The position numbers and the translations under genes were made by a program. A DNA stretch of 19,996 nucleotides, from assembly GCA_945931735.1 (NCBI GenBank), contig CAMEPN010000003.1, forward strand, positions 1 to 19,996, given 5' to 3'. Position 1 is the first letter of the stretch; every line of letters starts with the position of its first letter. This document shows, piece after piece, positions 13,930 to 19,996 of this stretch. The notes under the pieces are model-generated. The model worked only from the letters and a program-made list of their open reading frames with translations. It was not told the DNA's origin and did not search any database. The stretch comes from an uncultured Clostridia bacterium (GTDB taxonomy: Bacteria; Bacillota; Clostridia; Oscillospirales; Ruminococcaceae).

Positions 13930-14892
13930 ATGTTTGCTGATGATTTCCGTTCATACAAATCGCGAGTGCTGCAATACTCCGATAAATTCGCTGAAATGAC
14001 TGAAGAAGCCACGAAAACGGCTTTGATAATGCCATTTCTTGTATTGCTGGGATATGATGTATTTAACCCAAACGAGGTTATTCCGGAGTACGTCTGCGAT
14101 GTCGCCGGGAAAAAGGGCGAAAAGATAGACTATGTTATCCTGCACGATGGCGAACCGGTAATACTCATTGAAGCTAAGCGCGCGGGGCTGAAACTCCAGA
14201 AGCAGCAACAAGGACAGTTGTACCGATATTTTTCAACTAACCGCTGCCGGCTAGCGGTACTCACAAACGGAAATACATACAATTTTTACAGCGATATTAA
14301 TTCTCCGAATGTGATGGACGATGATCCGTTTCTGTCGTTCAACATTCTTGACGATGACGAAGAGTTGTTCCTGTCATCTCTGGAGCAGTTCTGCAAGACT
14401 AATTTCAATATCAAAGAAATACTGTCAAAGGCGGTTTTCTTGAAATATGTCAAAGTAGTAGAGCAGACGCTAAAGCAGGATCTGATTTCTCCCAGTGATG
14501 AGCTGGTGAAGTATTTTCTATCTCGACCGGAGATCAAAACCGGAAACAGGATCACCACACAGATCATTGAGAAGCACCGCGCTGCAACCGCTGAAGCTAT
14601 GAGGAAAGTCATGGGCGCGACAATAAACTTTGCTCCGGCAACTCCCTCCACGACAGTCCAGTCAGAAACCATCGGCGATAAAGCAATCAATGCAGTGAAA
14701 TCAGCCCTACCATCTGCCGATTGTCATATGACTGTAAATGACGGCGTATATTCAATAGACATCACGGACGGCGGAGTTCATAAGGGAACACTTAGGGTAT
14801 CGGACAAACTCCGTGTTAAGTGTGACTATTTCGGGGCAGACAAGTCAGTCCGCTTCTTCGGAGATATTGATAGGATCAAAGATCTGATATAA
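13930..14892 (+). CDS. HsdR N-terminal-like PD-(D/E)xK nuclease domain protein, no motor
   Basis: The protein is 320 aa from ATG 13930, behind AAAAGGAG. Residues ~30-130 match the type I restriction HSDR_N fold: LIMPFLVLLGYDVFNPNEV, then KIDYVILHDGEPVILIEAKR with D67 and E81-x-K83, and QGQLYRYFSTN plus LAVLTNG after it. The helicase and specificity regions of HsdR are missing. The C-terminus (~235-320) is a separate small beta-rich domain (VYSIDITDGGVHKGTLRVSD). Such solo proteins are common in prophages between repressor and integrase, where cargo genes sit. A role in exclusion of other phages is plausible but unproven. It is codirectional with repressor and recombinase. Confidence 0.82.
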   Translation: MFADDFRSYKSRVLQYSDKFAEMTEEATKTALIMPFLVLLGYDVFNPNEVIPEYVCDVAGKKGEKIDYVILHDGEPVILIEAKRAGLKLQKQQQGQLYRYFSTNRCRLAVLTNGNTYNFYSDINSPNVMDDDPFLSFNILDDDEELFLSSLEQFCKTNFNIKEILSKAVFLKYVKVVEQTLKQDLISPSDELVKYFLSRPEIKTGNRITTQIIEKHRAATAEAMRKVMGATINFAPATPSTTVQSETIGDKAINAVKSALPSADCHMTVNDGVYSIDITDGGVHKGTLRVSDKLRVKCDYFGADKSVRFFGDIDRIKDLI

Positions 14893-14898
14893 ACAAAT

Positions 14899-14924
14899 AG
14901 CCCCTGCCCGAAAGAGCAGGGGGT
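14899..14924. other. GC hairpin between nuclease-like gene and recombinase
   Basis: CCCCTGC (14901-14907), an eight-base loop, GCAGGGG (14916-14922). There is no T-run on either strand, so it is more likely an RNA-stability or partial attenuation element than a full terminator. It lies 20-odd bases before the recombinase ribosome site. Confidence 0.5.
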
Positions 14925-14946
14925 ACATCATAGAAAGGAGAACGCC

Positions 14947-16329
14947 ATGACCGCCGAAACAGTTGCTTGCTACTGCCGTGTGTCGACAGAAAATCAGATT
15001 GAGAACTACTCCATCGACGAGCAGAAAGAGCGCCTCGAGGCGTTCTGCAAGGCGCGCGGCTGGGCAAAGCCGACAATGTTCGTCGACCCGGGCTTTTCGG
15101 GCGGAAGCCTTGACCGTCCATCGCTGCGGAATATGATAGAGCAGGTCAGAGCGGGGCGGTTCTCAGTCGTCTGCGTCTACAAGCTCGACCGCCTCAGCCG
15201 CTCGCAAAAAGACACGCTGTACCTCATCGAGGACGTGTTCAATAAATACGGCGTGAGCTTTGTTTCCGTCTGCGAGAACTTCGACACATCAACTCCGTTC
15301 GGCAAGGCAATGGTCGGAATACTCTCGGTGTTCGCTCAGCTAGAGAAAGATCAGATAACGGAGCGCTTTACAATGGGGCGCATAGGCCGCGCGAAGAACG
15401 GGTTGTTCCACGGCGGCGGAAACGTGCCGACAGGTTACGACTATGTGGACAGCCGCCTTGTCGTCAACGAATACAAGGCAGAGCAGGTGAGAGAGGTGTT
15501 CCGCCTGTTTTTGCAGGGGCAGAGCGTCCATTCCATACAACGGATAATGAGCGAAAAATACGGCGGCTGGAGCAGTCACACGCTGGTGTACAACGTGCTG
15601 AAAAACAGCCTGTACATCGGAAAGGTCAAGTTTTCGGGTCAGGAATATGACGGCGAGCACGAGCCTATCATTTCGCCCGAAACGTTCTATGAAACACAGC
15701 GGCTGCTGTCCGAGCGTTCCGATGGGCGGACAGAGCTTCAGAAAAATCCTTTCCGCGCGGGGTTCATGCTATCCGGGCTTGTTTTCTGCGGAAACTGCGG
15801 AGCTAAATATCACGGGAATCACGGCTGCTACAAATGCTACTCCCGCGCAAAGACCGACAAAAAATACATCATCGACCCCGACTGTAAAAACCCGAATATA
15901 CCCATCGGTGAGCTTGACGATTTTGTCCGCGATGAGATCGCCCGCGCTGCCGTCGACCCTTCGGCTGTGCTGTCGCAGAACCCTGCTTCGCCCGCGAAGG
16001 ATATCCGCTCGGCGCTGACCGCCCGCCTCGCCGACGTTAAAGAGCAGTCCGACAGGCTGATAACACTTTATCAGGAAGCCGGTATTCCACTTGAGAGCGT
16101 TACGGGGCGACTGCGTGAGCTTGAGGCAGAGCGCGACCGTCTTGAAGCGCAGCTCGCCGGAACTCCCCACATATTCATAGACCGCCGCCGCGAATGGGCG
16201 GAGCTGCTGCAACACAGAGAAAGGCTTGACAGCCCCGACGTTTCTGAGCAGCGCGGCTATGTTTCGTCCATTGTCCGCAGGGTCGTCGTTATGCCCGATA
16301 GATCCGTAAAAGTCGAATGGCGGATTTAG
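14947..16329 (+). CDS. Large serine recombinase (phage integrase)
   Basis: The protein is 460 aa from ATG 14947, behind AGAAAGGAG. The N-terminal catalytic domain (1-~150) has ACYCRVSTENQ with nucleophile Ser13, VCVYKLDRLSRS and LEKDQITERF. The recombinase domain follows (~160-260, NVPTGYDYVDSRLVVNEYKA in outline). A zinc ribbon comes next (CGNCGAKYHGNHGCYKCYS, then C...N-P near 310-320). A coiled coil near 360-410 ends it, where synapsis and directionality are set. It is the shorter Clostridial type. It would recombine attP with a chromosomal attB; its position right at the prophage end, facing the feoB fragment, identifies feoB as the target. No excision-factor gene is recognised next to it. 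Confidence 0.96.
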   Translation: MTAETVACYCRVSTENQIENYSIDEQKERLEAFCKARGWAKPTMFVDPGFSGGSLDRPSLRNMIEQVRAGRFSVVCVYKLDRLSRSQKDTLYLIEDVFNKYGVSFVSVCENFDTSTPFGKAMVGILSVFAQLEKDQITERFTMGRIGRAKNGLFHGGGNVPTGYDYVDSRLVVNEYKAEQVREVFRLFLQGQSVHSIQRIMSEKYGGWSSHTLVYNVLKNSLYIGKVKFSGQEYDGEHEPIISPETFYETQRLLSERSDGRTELQKNPFRAGFMLSGLVFCGNCGAKYHGNHGCYKCYSRAKTDKKYIIDPDCKNPNIPIGELDDFVRDEIARAAVDPSAVLSQNPASPAKDIRSALTARLADVKEQSDRLITLYQEAGIPLESVTGRLRELEAERDRLEAQLAGTPHIFIDRRREWAELLQHRERLDSPDVSEQRGYVSSIVRRVVVMPDRSVKVEWRI

Positions 16330-16375
16330 CTGCGTTATAATAGCAAAATCGTATATACCATGTGTATGGGCTTCG
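16330..16375. other. Probable attR: junction of prophage and feoB
   Basis: The recombinase ends at 16329. The frame of feoB is open from there, but recognisable FeoB residues (MCMGFGCNAAG) begin at 16360. The crossover should therefore lie within roughly 16350-16375; the exact core, often only two bases for serine recombinases, cannot be set without the other end. The phage-side sequence is AT-rich (TATAATAGCAAAATCG). Confidence 0.7.
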
Positions 16376-17205
16376 GCTGCAACGCCGCGGGGATAACCGG
16401 CTGCCGCATAATCGACAGCAAGCGCGAGCGGCTAATCGCAATGCTCACGAACAATTTCGTGCCCTGCAACGGCAGGTTCCCGATGATAATAACCATCATT
16501 TCAATTTTCTTTGTATCCTCTGCGGGGCTTGGCGGGAGCATACTCTCCGCCGCGGCGCTGACTGCGGTGATAGTGCTCGGGGTCGCGATGACGTTTCTGA
16601 TGTCAAGGCTGCTTTCGGCGACGCTGCTGCGCGGGGAGCCGTCGTCGTTCACACTCGAGCTGCCGCCTTACCGTATGCCGCAGTTCGGTAAGGTCATAGT
16701 CCGCTCGCTGCTCGACAGGACGATCTTCGTCCTCGGCAGAGCCGCGTCGGTGGCTGCCCCCGCCGGAATTGTAATATGGCTGCTCGCCAACATATCCGTC
16801 GGGGACGCTACGCTGCTCACGCATATAACGCAGTTCCTCGACCCGTTCGCGCGGTTCATCGGAATGGACGGGGTCATTCTCGCGGCATTCATACTCGGGC
16901 TTCCCGCAAACGAAATAGTCGTGCCGCTCATCATTATGGCATATATGCAGCAGGGCAGCCTTACCGAGCTTGCGCCCGCGCAGATGGCGGAGCTTTTCGC
17001 CGCGAACGGCTGGACAAATGTCACCGCGATATGCGTTATCATTTTCTCGCTCATGCACTGGCCCTGTTCGACCTCGCTGCTTACGCTGAAAAAAGAAGCG
17101 GGCGGCTGGAAATGGGCGGCGCTCGGCTTCGCGCTTCCGACTGCAGCCGGAATTGCGGTCTGCGCGCTCGTTGCAAATGGCGCGCGGCTGCTTGGGATAG
17201 CGTGA
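16360..17205 (+). CDS. feoB: feoB 3' fragment: C-terminal membrane part of ferrous iron transporter, cut by prophage
   Basis: This 281-codon piece is the C-terminal part of FeoB, the GTP-driven Fe(II) importer of the inner membrane. It opens with the conserved gate motif CMGFGCNAAG and RIIDSKRERLIAMLTNNFVPCNGRFP, then several transmembrane helices (about 44-64, 66-88, 120-145, 170-200, 225-245, 258-278) including GLPANEIVVPLIIMAYM. The G domain and first membrane part (usually ~400-550 residues) are missing. There is no ribosome site before the first ATG, so it is a broken gene rather than a short homologue. The 5' part is predicted on the far side of the prophage; precise excision would restore the gene. 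Iron uptake through this copy should be lost in the lysogen. Confidence 0.9.
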   Translation: MCMGFGCNAAGITGCRIIDSKRERLIAMLTNNFVPCNGRFPMIITIISIFFVSSAGLGGSILSAAALTAVIVLGVAMTFLMSRLLSATLLRGEPSSFTLELPPYRMPQFGKVIVRSLLDRTIFVLGRAASVAAPAGIVIWLLANISVGDATLLTHITQFLDPFARFIGMDGVILAAFILGLPANEIVVPLIIMAYMQQGSLTELAPAQMAELFAANGWTNVTAICVIIFSLMHWPCSTSLLTLKKEAGGWKWAALGFALPTAAGIAVCALVANGARLLGIA

Positions 17206-17276
17206 TTTTTTCCATATGGAATAATCGCCGCGTTTCCGCCGAAAATAATCCTAAAAAAACAAAACGGAGCGGTTTT

Positions 17277-17708
17277 ATGGGAATTGTGATGATCTCGGGC
17301 GAATGCGGCGCGGGCGGGCTTTTTGGGAAAATTTTCCCCGAGGTCGGAACGGCAACCGTCGGTAATGACGCCGTGATACGCGCTGCGGACTGCGCGGTAA
17401 TTATCGGGAAAAACGGCGCTGCACAGGTTGAAAGCGCGCTGGGCGTTATCGTAAGCGGGGACGACCCGCCCGAAAATATCCCCTCGGATATCCAGCTCAT
17501 AACCTGCGGAAGCGGCGCGAAAAACACCGTTTCCTTTACCTCCTCGACAGATACGGAGCTGACCCTCTCGCTCAACCGCAGCATGAATACCGCCGCGGGC
17601 ATATGCGACCCGATGGAGCTTCCCGTTCCGAAAACAGCCGGCTGCGATGAATACGACCATATGGCGGCATTCGCGGCGGCAGTCCTGCTCGGAATTGTCC
17701 CGATATAA
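17277..17708 (+). CDS. Unknown 143-residue protein downstream of feoB
   Basis: ATG 17277 is preceded by GGAGCGG at about six bases; the frame is open far upstream but that part is antiparallel shadow inside feoB. The protein is rich in Gly, Ala and small residues, with SGECGAGGLFGKIFP at the start, DCAVIIGKNGAAQV and a central ITCGSGAKNTVSFTSS. It ends in a hydrophobic AAFAAAVLLGIVPI. Cysteines at about 10, 39, 80, 110 and 121 are not in a metal-site spacing I recognise. The GSGxKNTVSFTS part faintly recalls Mur-ligase-like substrate segments, but no ATP-binding motif is present. It lies 71 bases after feoB and could share its transcript. Confidence 0.68.
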   Translation: MGIVMISGECGAGGLFGKIFPEVGTATVGNDAVIRAADCAVIIGKNGAAQVESALGVIVSGDDPPENIPSDIQLITCGSGAKNTVSFTSSTDTELTLSLNRSMNTAAGICDPMELPVPKTAGCDEYDHMAAFAAAVLLGIVPI

Positions 17709-17711
17709 ACA

Positions 17712-17744
17712 ATATCCCCCGACAGCGTGACCGTCGGGGGATAT
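17712..17744. terminator. Bidirectional terminator between convergent genes
   Basis: ATATCCCCCGAC (17712-17723), nine-base loop, GTCGGGGGATAT (17733-17744): a perfect 12-bp stem. It stands between the rightward 17277 gene and the leftward amt gene. T-runs are poor on the right (GTATTC) and modest on the left (TTGTTTATAT on the minus strand). Confidence 0.78.
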
Positions 17745-17789
17745 GTATTCAGGAGAGGATAAACTTTCTTTTGTTCTTATGTATAAATA

Positions 17790-19580
17790 TTATTCTACGT
17801 CCTGCAAAGCGTCGTAGCCGCTTTCGCCCGTTCTTACCTTAACTACATCGGCAACGTCGTAAACGAAGATCTTGCCGTCGCCTATCTTGCCTGTGTAGAG
17901 AACGTTCTTCGCTGTTTCAACGACAGTTTCGACAGGAACCTTGCACACAACGATTTCTGTCTTAACCTTGGGCAGGAGGTGAGTTTCAACGGGAACACCA
18001 CGGTAATACTCCGTAGAGCCCTTCTGCATACCGCAGCCGAGTACGTTCGTTACTGTCATACCGGTGATGCCAATAGTGGACATCGCGTTCTTGAGAGCGT
18101 CGAACTTCTCCTGCTTGCAGATGATAACTACCTTGGACATCTTCACGCCGTCGGAAGGAGTATACTTCTTGTATTCGACGGGAACCGCAGCAGCAGGTGC
18201 AGCGGGAGCGGAGGGAGCCGCCATAGTTTCGACCTCCTTCTCCTTGCCGGAGGTGGACATCTCAACGTGCATAGTGGGGATAAAGTCCGCATAGGAAGAA
18301 GGCAGACCGTGCTCTGTTGCGTCCAGACCAACGACCTCTTCGTGGCGGGATACTCTCAGACCAATCGTCTTCTTGATGATAAAGAATGTGAGGAATACAG
18401 TAACACCTGTCCAAGCGAGTATGGAAACAGCGCCGAGGAGCTGAATGCCTAGCTGGTTGAAGCCGCCGCCGTAGAACAGACCGGTGATACCGTCCTGACC
18501 CTTGCCTGTTGCGAAAAGACCAACCGCGATAGTGCCCCAGATACCGTTGAAGAAGTGGACAGCAACCGCGCCGACAGGGTCGTCGATCTTAAGAACATAA
18601 TCGAGGAACCAAACGCCGAAGCAAACAAGGAAGCCGGAAACAAAACCTATAATGATCGCGCCAACGCAGTCAACGTCCGCGCAGGGAGCCGTTATCGCAA
18701 CAAGACCTGCAAGCGAAGCGTTAAGGCACATCGAAACATCGGGCTTGCCGTGTCTGAGCCATGTGTAAACCAGAGTTACGCAGGTAGCAACAGCAGGAGC
18801 TACCGTAGTTGTAAGGAAGATGTTTGCGAGGTATGCGCCGTTGGTCGCAGCCGCGCCGTTAAAGCCGTACCAGCCGAACCACAGGATAAATACGCCGAGA
18901 GCGCCGAGCGTCATGGAGTGACCGAGGATAGCCTTAGGCTTGCCTTCCTTGTCGAACTTGCCGATACGGGGACCGACCATCTTCGCACCGATAAGCGCGC
19001 ACAGACCGCCGACCATGTGAATTGCCGCAGAACCCGCGAAGTCGATGAAGCCGAGCTGTGCGAGCCAGCCGCCGCCCCATACCCAGTGAGCCTCGATCGG
19101 GTAGATGATGCCGCTGATGATACCGGAGTAGATGCAGTAGCTGAGGAACTTTGTTCTTTCAGCCATCGCGCCGGATACGATAGTTGCAGCCGTTGCGCAG
19201 AAAACAAGGTTGAAGAAGAATTCAGCGCCGCGGTCGAAATTCGAGAAGTTGGAGAGGATATCGAGAGTAGGTAAGCCGATAAGACCGCCGAGCGCGTCCT
19301 CACCGAGCATAAGACCGAAGCCGAGAAGAACGAAAACCACTGTACCTATGCAGAAGTCCATCAGGTTCTTCATGATGATGTTGCCTGCGTTCTTCGCACG
19401 GGTCATACCCGTTTCTACCATCGCGAAGCCGCACTGCATGAAGAATACGAGCGCCGCACCGATAAGGTACCATATACCGTTTCCGTCGCCGACATTGAAC
19501 ATCGTCGCGTCGACGACCTCCTGAACAGCCGCCGTCGAGTCGACCGCCGCTTCGGACATCATTGTTAAAATTGCGTCCAT
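17790..19580 (-). CDS. amt: Ammonium transporter Amt fused to a C-terminal PII regulator
   Basis: The protein is 596 aa with ATG 19580 behind AAAGGGG. Residues ~35-425 are an eleven-helix Amt channel: FMQCGFAMVETGMTRAKNAGN, AHWVWGGGW, the two pore histidines in AAIHMVGG and AVHFFNGIWG. A Pro/Ala/Val linker (~455-475) leads to a full PII domain starting at M481. PII residues align without gaps to GlnB: Q39, K40, K58, K90 and R103 for 2-oxoglutarate/ATP are kept, and TGKIGDGKIFV is intact. The Tyr51 position is Val (VPVETHLLPKVK), so uridylylation there is impossible. The fusion presumably gates ammonium entry in cis by energy/2-oxoglutarate state. Expression is likely under an ANTAR-type attenuator in the leader. 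Confidence 0.95.
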   Translation of the reverse strand: MDAILTMMSEAAVDSTAAVQEVVDATMFNVGDGNGIWYLIGAALVFFMQCGFAMVETGMTRAKNAGNIIMKNLMDFCIGTVVFVLLGFGLMLGEDALGGLIGLPTLDILSNFSNFDRGAEFFFNLVFCATAATIVSGAMAERTKFLSYCIYSGIISGIIYPIEAHWVWGGGWLAQLGFIDFAGSAAIHMVGGLCALIGAKMVGPRIGKFDKEGKPKAILGHSMTLGALGVFILWFGWYGFNGAAATNGAYLANIFLTTTVAPAVATCVTLVYTWLRHGKPDVSMCLNASLAGLVAITAPCADVDCVGAIIIGFVSGFLVCFGVWFLDYVLKIDDPVGAVAVHFFNGIWGTIAVGLFATGKGQDGITGLFYGGGFNQLGIQLLGAVSILAWTGVTVFLTFFIIKKTIGLRVSRHEEVVGLDATEHGLPSSYADFIPTMHVEMSTSGKEKEVETMAAPSAPAAPAAAVPVEYKKYTPSDGVKMSKVVIICKQEKFDALKNAMSTIGITGMTVTNVLGCGMQKGSTEYYRGVPVETHLLPKVKTEIVVCKVPVETVVETAKNVLYTGKIGDGKIFVYDVADVVKVRTGESGYDALQDVE

Positions 19581-19625
19581 AAAAGACCGCCCCTTTCATT
19601 ACCGTTTTATTTTCGGATTTAGTGC

Positions 19626-19688
19626 AAAAAAGGCTATGACCTATAAACCTCGCCTTTGAGATTTATTTGTCATAGCCTCTTTGCTATG
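19626..19688 (-). promoter_or_regulatory. ANTAR-type two-hairpin antiterminator/terminator leader of amt
   Basis: Minus strand, in order. Hairpin 1: CATAGC (19688-19683), loop AAAGAG, GCTATG (19676-19671). Hairpin 2: TAAATCTC (19665-19658), loop AAAGGC, GAGGTTTA (19651-19644). Both hexaloops have A at 1 and G at 4, the ANTAR recognition signature. The terminator pairs AGGCTATGAC (19678-19669) with GTCATAGCCT (19640-19631), then T to 19626. Hairpin 1's 3' arm is the terminator's 5' arm, so the two are exclusive: ANTAR protein binding would let transcription reach amt. Confidence 0.75.
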
Positions 19689-19693
19689 GTCTT

Positions 19694-19722
19694 ATTATAC
19701 ATGAAATAAAACGAAAAGTCAA
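19694..19722 (-). promoter_or_regulatory. amt promoter
   Basis: Minus strand TTGACT (19722-19717), 17-base spacer, TATAAT (19699-19694). Transcription would start near 19687-19690, directly at the first hairpin of the leader, which leaves a leader of about 108 bases before amt. Confidence 0.85.
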
Positions 19723-19828
19723 GCGATTTTTGCAATTTTTATTTTCAGAAATTGCATTTTGTAAATATGCCCTAATATATATCCTTATTTAGGCTGCTCG
19801 CTATGCAAACATAACAAATGAAATTATC

Positions 19829-19922
19829 TTGCAGCACAAAATTCTTTACTTATATTTCCTTTTAAGGGTGTTATCCTGTTATTTCAAGCGGTTTTATGCT
19901 AATATTGCCAATTGCAGCACAA
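19829..19922 (+). repeat. Direct repeat TTGCAGCACAA, two copies in the intergenic region
   Basis: TTGCAGCACAA occurs at 19829-19839 and 19912-19922. The AT-rich stretch 19740-19987 holds no other recognised feature: no open frame of note, no clear RNA fold. The copies may be operator sites for the gene starting near 19988, or chance. Confidence 0.4.
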
Positions 19923-19987
19923 GCATATTCCCGCTATTTTTGCAGATAATACTTGCATAAACTTTCAAAAGGAGCTGATTTGCACTT

Positions 19988-19996
19988 ATGAACAGG
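19988..19996 (+). CDS. Possible start of next rightward gene (three codons in window)
   Basis: ATG-AAC-AGG closes the window. AAAAGGAG (19967-19974) is a strong ribosome site but 13 bases away, longer than usual; the TTG between (19980) runs into a stop. Product unknown. Confidence 0.3.

Larger units (their letters stand above)
1..16355. mobile_element. Prophage, right-hand (integrase-proximal) part; left end outside window
   Basis: The genes form a standard temperate-phage layout. A leftward early/replication operon (12232 to 514) is followed by the first late-region gene at the left edge, and a rightward lysogeny module ends in a large serine recombinase at 14947-16329. Immediately beyond the recombinase stop the sequence becomes the interior of a chromosomal feoB gene, so the right prophage boundary lies between about 16330 and 16375. 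Structural and lysis genes, and the left attachment site, are expected off the left edge. No portal, terminase large subunit or capsid gene is visible here. An integrative element that merely borrowed a phage replication module is possible, but the late regulator and packaging-type gene favour a phage. Confidence 0.88.

Noticed and set aside
14899..14924. Hairpin as a true terminator before the recombinase
   Set aside because: No T-run on either strand; kept only as a structural element.
16349..16358. TCGTATATAC near the attachment site as a fourth repressor operator
   Set aside because: Matches only one half of the 14-bp palindrome; probably chance in AT-rich att DNA.
16330..16375. tRNA-type attachment site
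   Set aside because: No tRNA sequence is present; the junction lies in the coding part of feoB, as usual for serine recombinases.
16668..17660. 330-codon leftward frame opposite feoB and the 143-aa gene
   Set aside because: Low-complexity antisense reading across two genes and an intergenic gap, no ribosome site, no recognisable domain.

Overview
The window holds the integrase-proximal part of a temperate phage (about positions 1 to 16,355) and the host chromosome on its right (about 16,355 to 19,996). The host looks like a GC-rich gut or rumen Clostridium-class Firmicute, possibly Oscillospiraceae/Ruminococcaceae. This rests on the FeoB variant (CMGFGCNAAG), the Amt-PII fusion, AGGAGG-type ribosome sites, and a replication module (VirE-type primase/helicase, PolA, DUF2815, DUF2800) typical of Firmicutes siphoviruses. 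The genus cannot be fixed from the sequence.

Layout. From 12,232 down to 514 runs one leftward early operon of about 15 tightly packed, often overlapping genes. In order: a Cro-like regulator, several small unknown proteins, an HTH protein, a Zn-ribbon/Ala-Pro-Val-rich protein, a DUF2800 nuclease-like protein, a DUF2815 SSB-like protein, DNA polymerase A, a primase/VirE helicase, a probable iteron-type origin (3,200-3,363), a VRR-NUC nuclease, an SNF2 helicase, two small proteins, and a DUF1492/RinA/ArpU-like late regulator. Left of the regulator are helically phased 10-bp repeats, a leftward promoter, a terminator placed immediately after that promoter, and the first packaging-region gene, which runs off the window.

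The lysogeny module (12,263-16,329) is AT-rich. It carries a DUF4145 protein, a small coiled-coil protein on the other strand, a CI-like repressor, a lone HsdR-N-type nuclease domain and a large serine recombinase. Three copies of a 14-bp palindrome lie here. Two of them fill the 17-bp spacers of consensus leftward promoters, which makes them the likely repressor operators.

Right of the recombinase the sequence continues, with no start signal, into the last ~280 codons of feoB. The phage therefore appears to have integrated inside feoB; the 5' part should lie beyond the far end of the prophage. After it come a 143-aa unknown protein, a bidirectional hairpin, and a leftward ammonium transporter fused to a PII domain. 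The transporter's leader has the two-hairpin/terminator arrangement recognised by ANTAR antiterminators. The last bases may begin another rightward gene.

No wholly new system is proven. The best leads are the late-gene switch (repeats, promoter, terminator), the iteron origin, the operator-in-spacer circuit, the DUF4145/HsdR-N cargo pair, the feoB integration site and the ANTAR-type amt leader.
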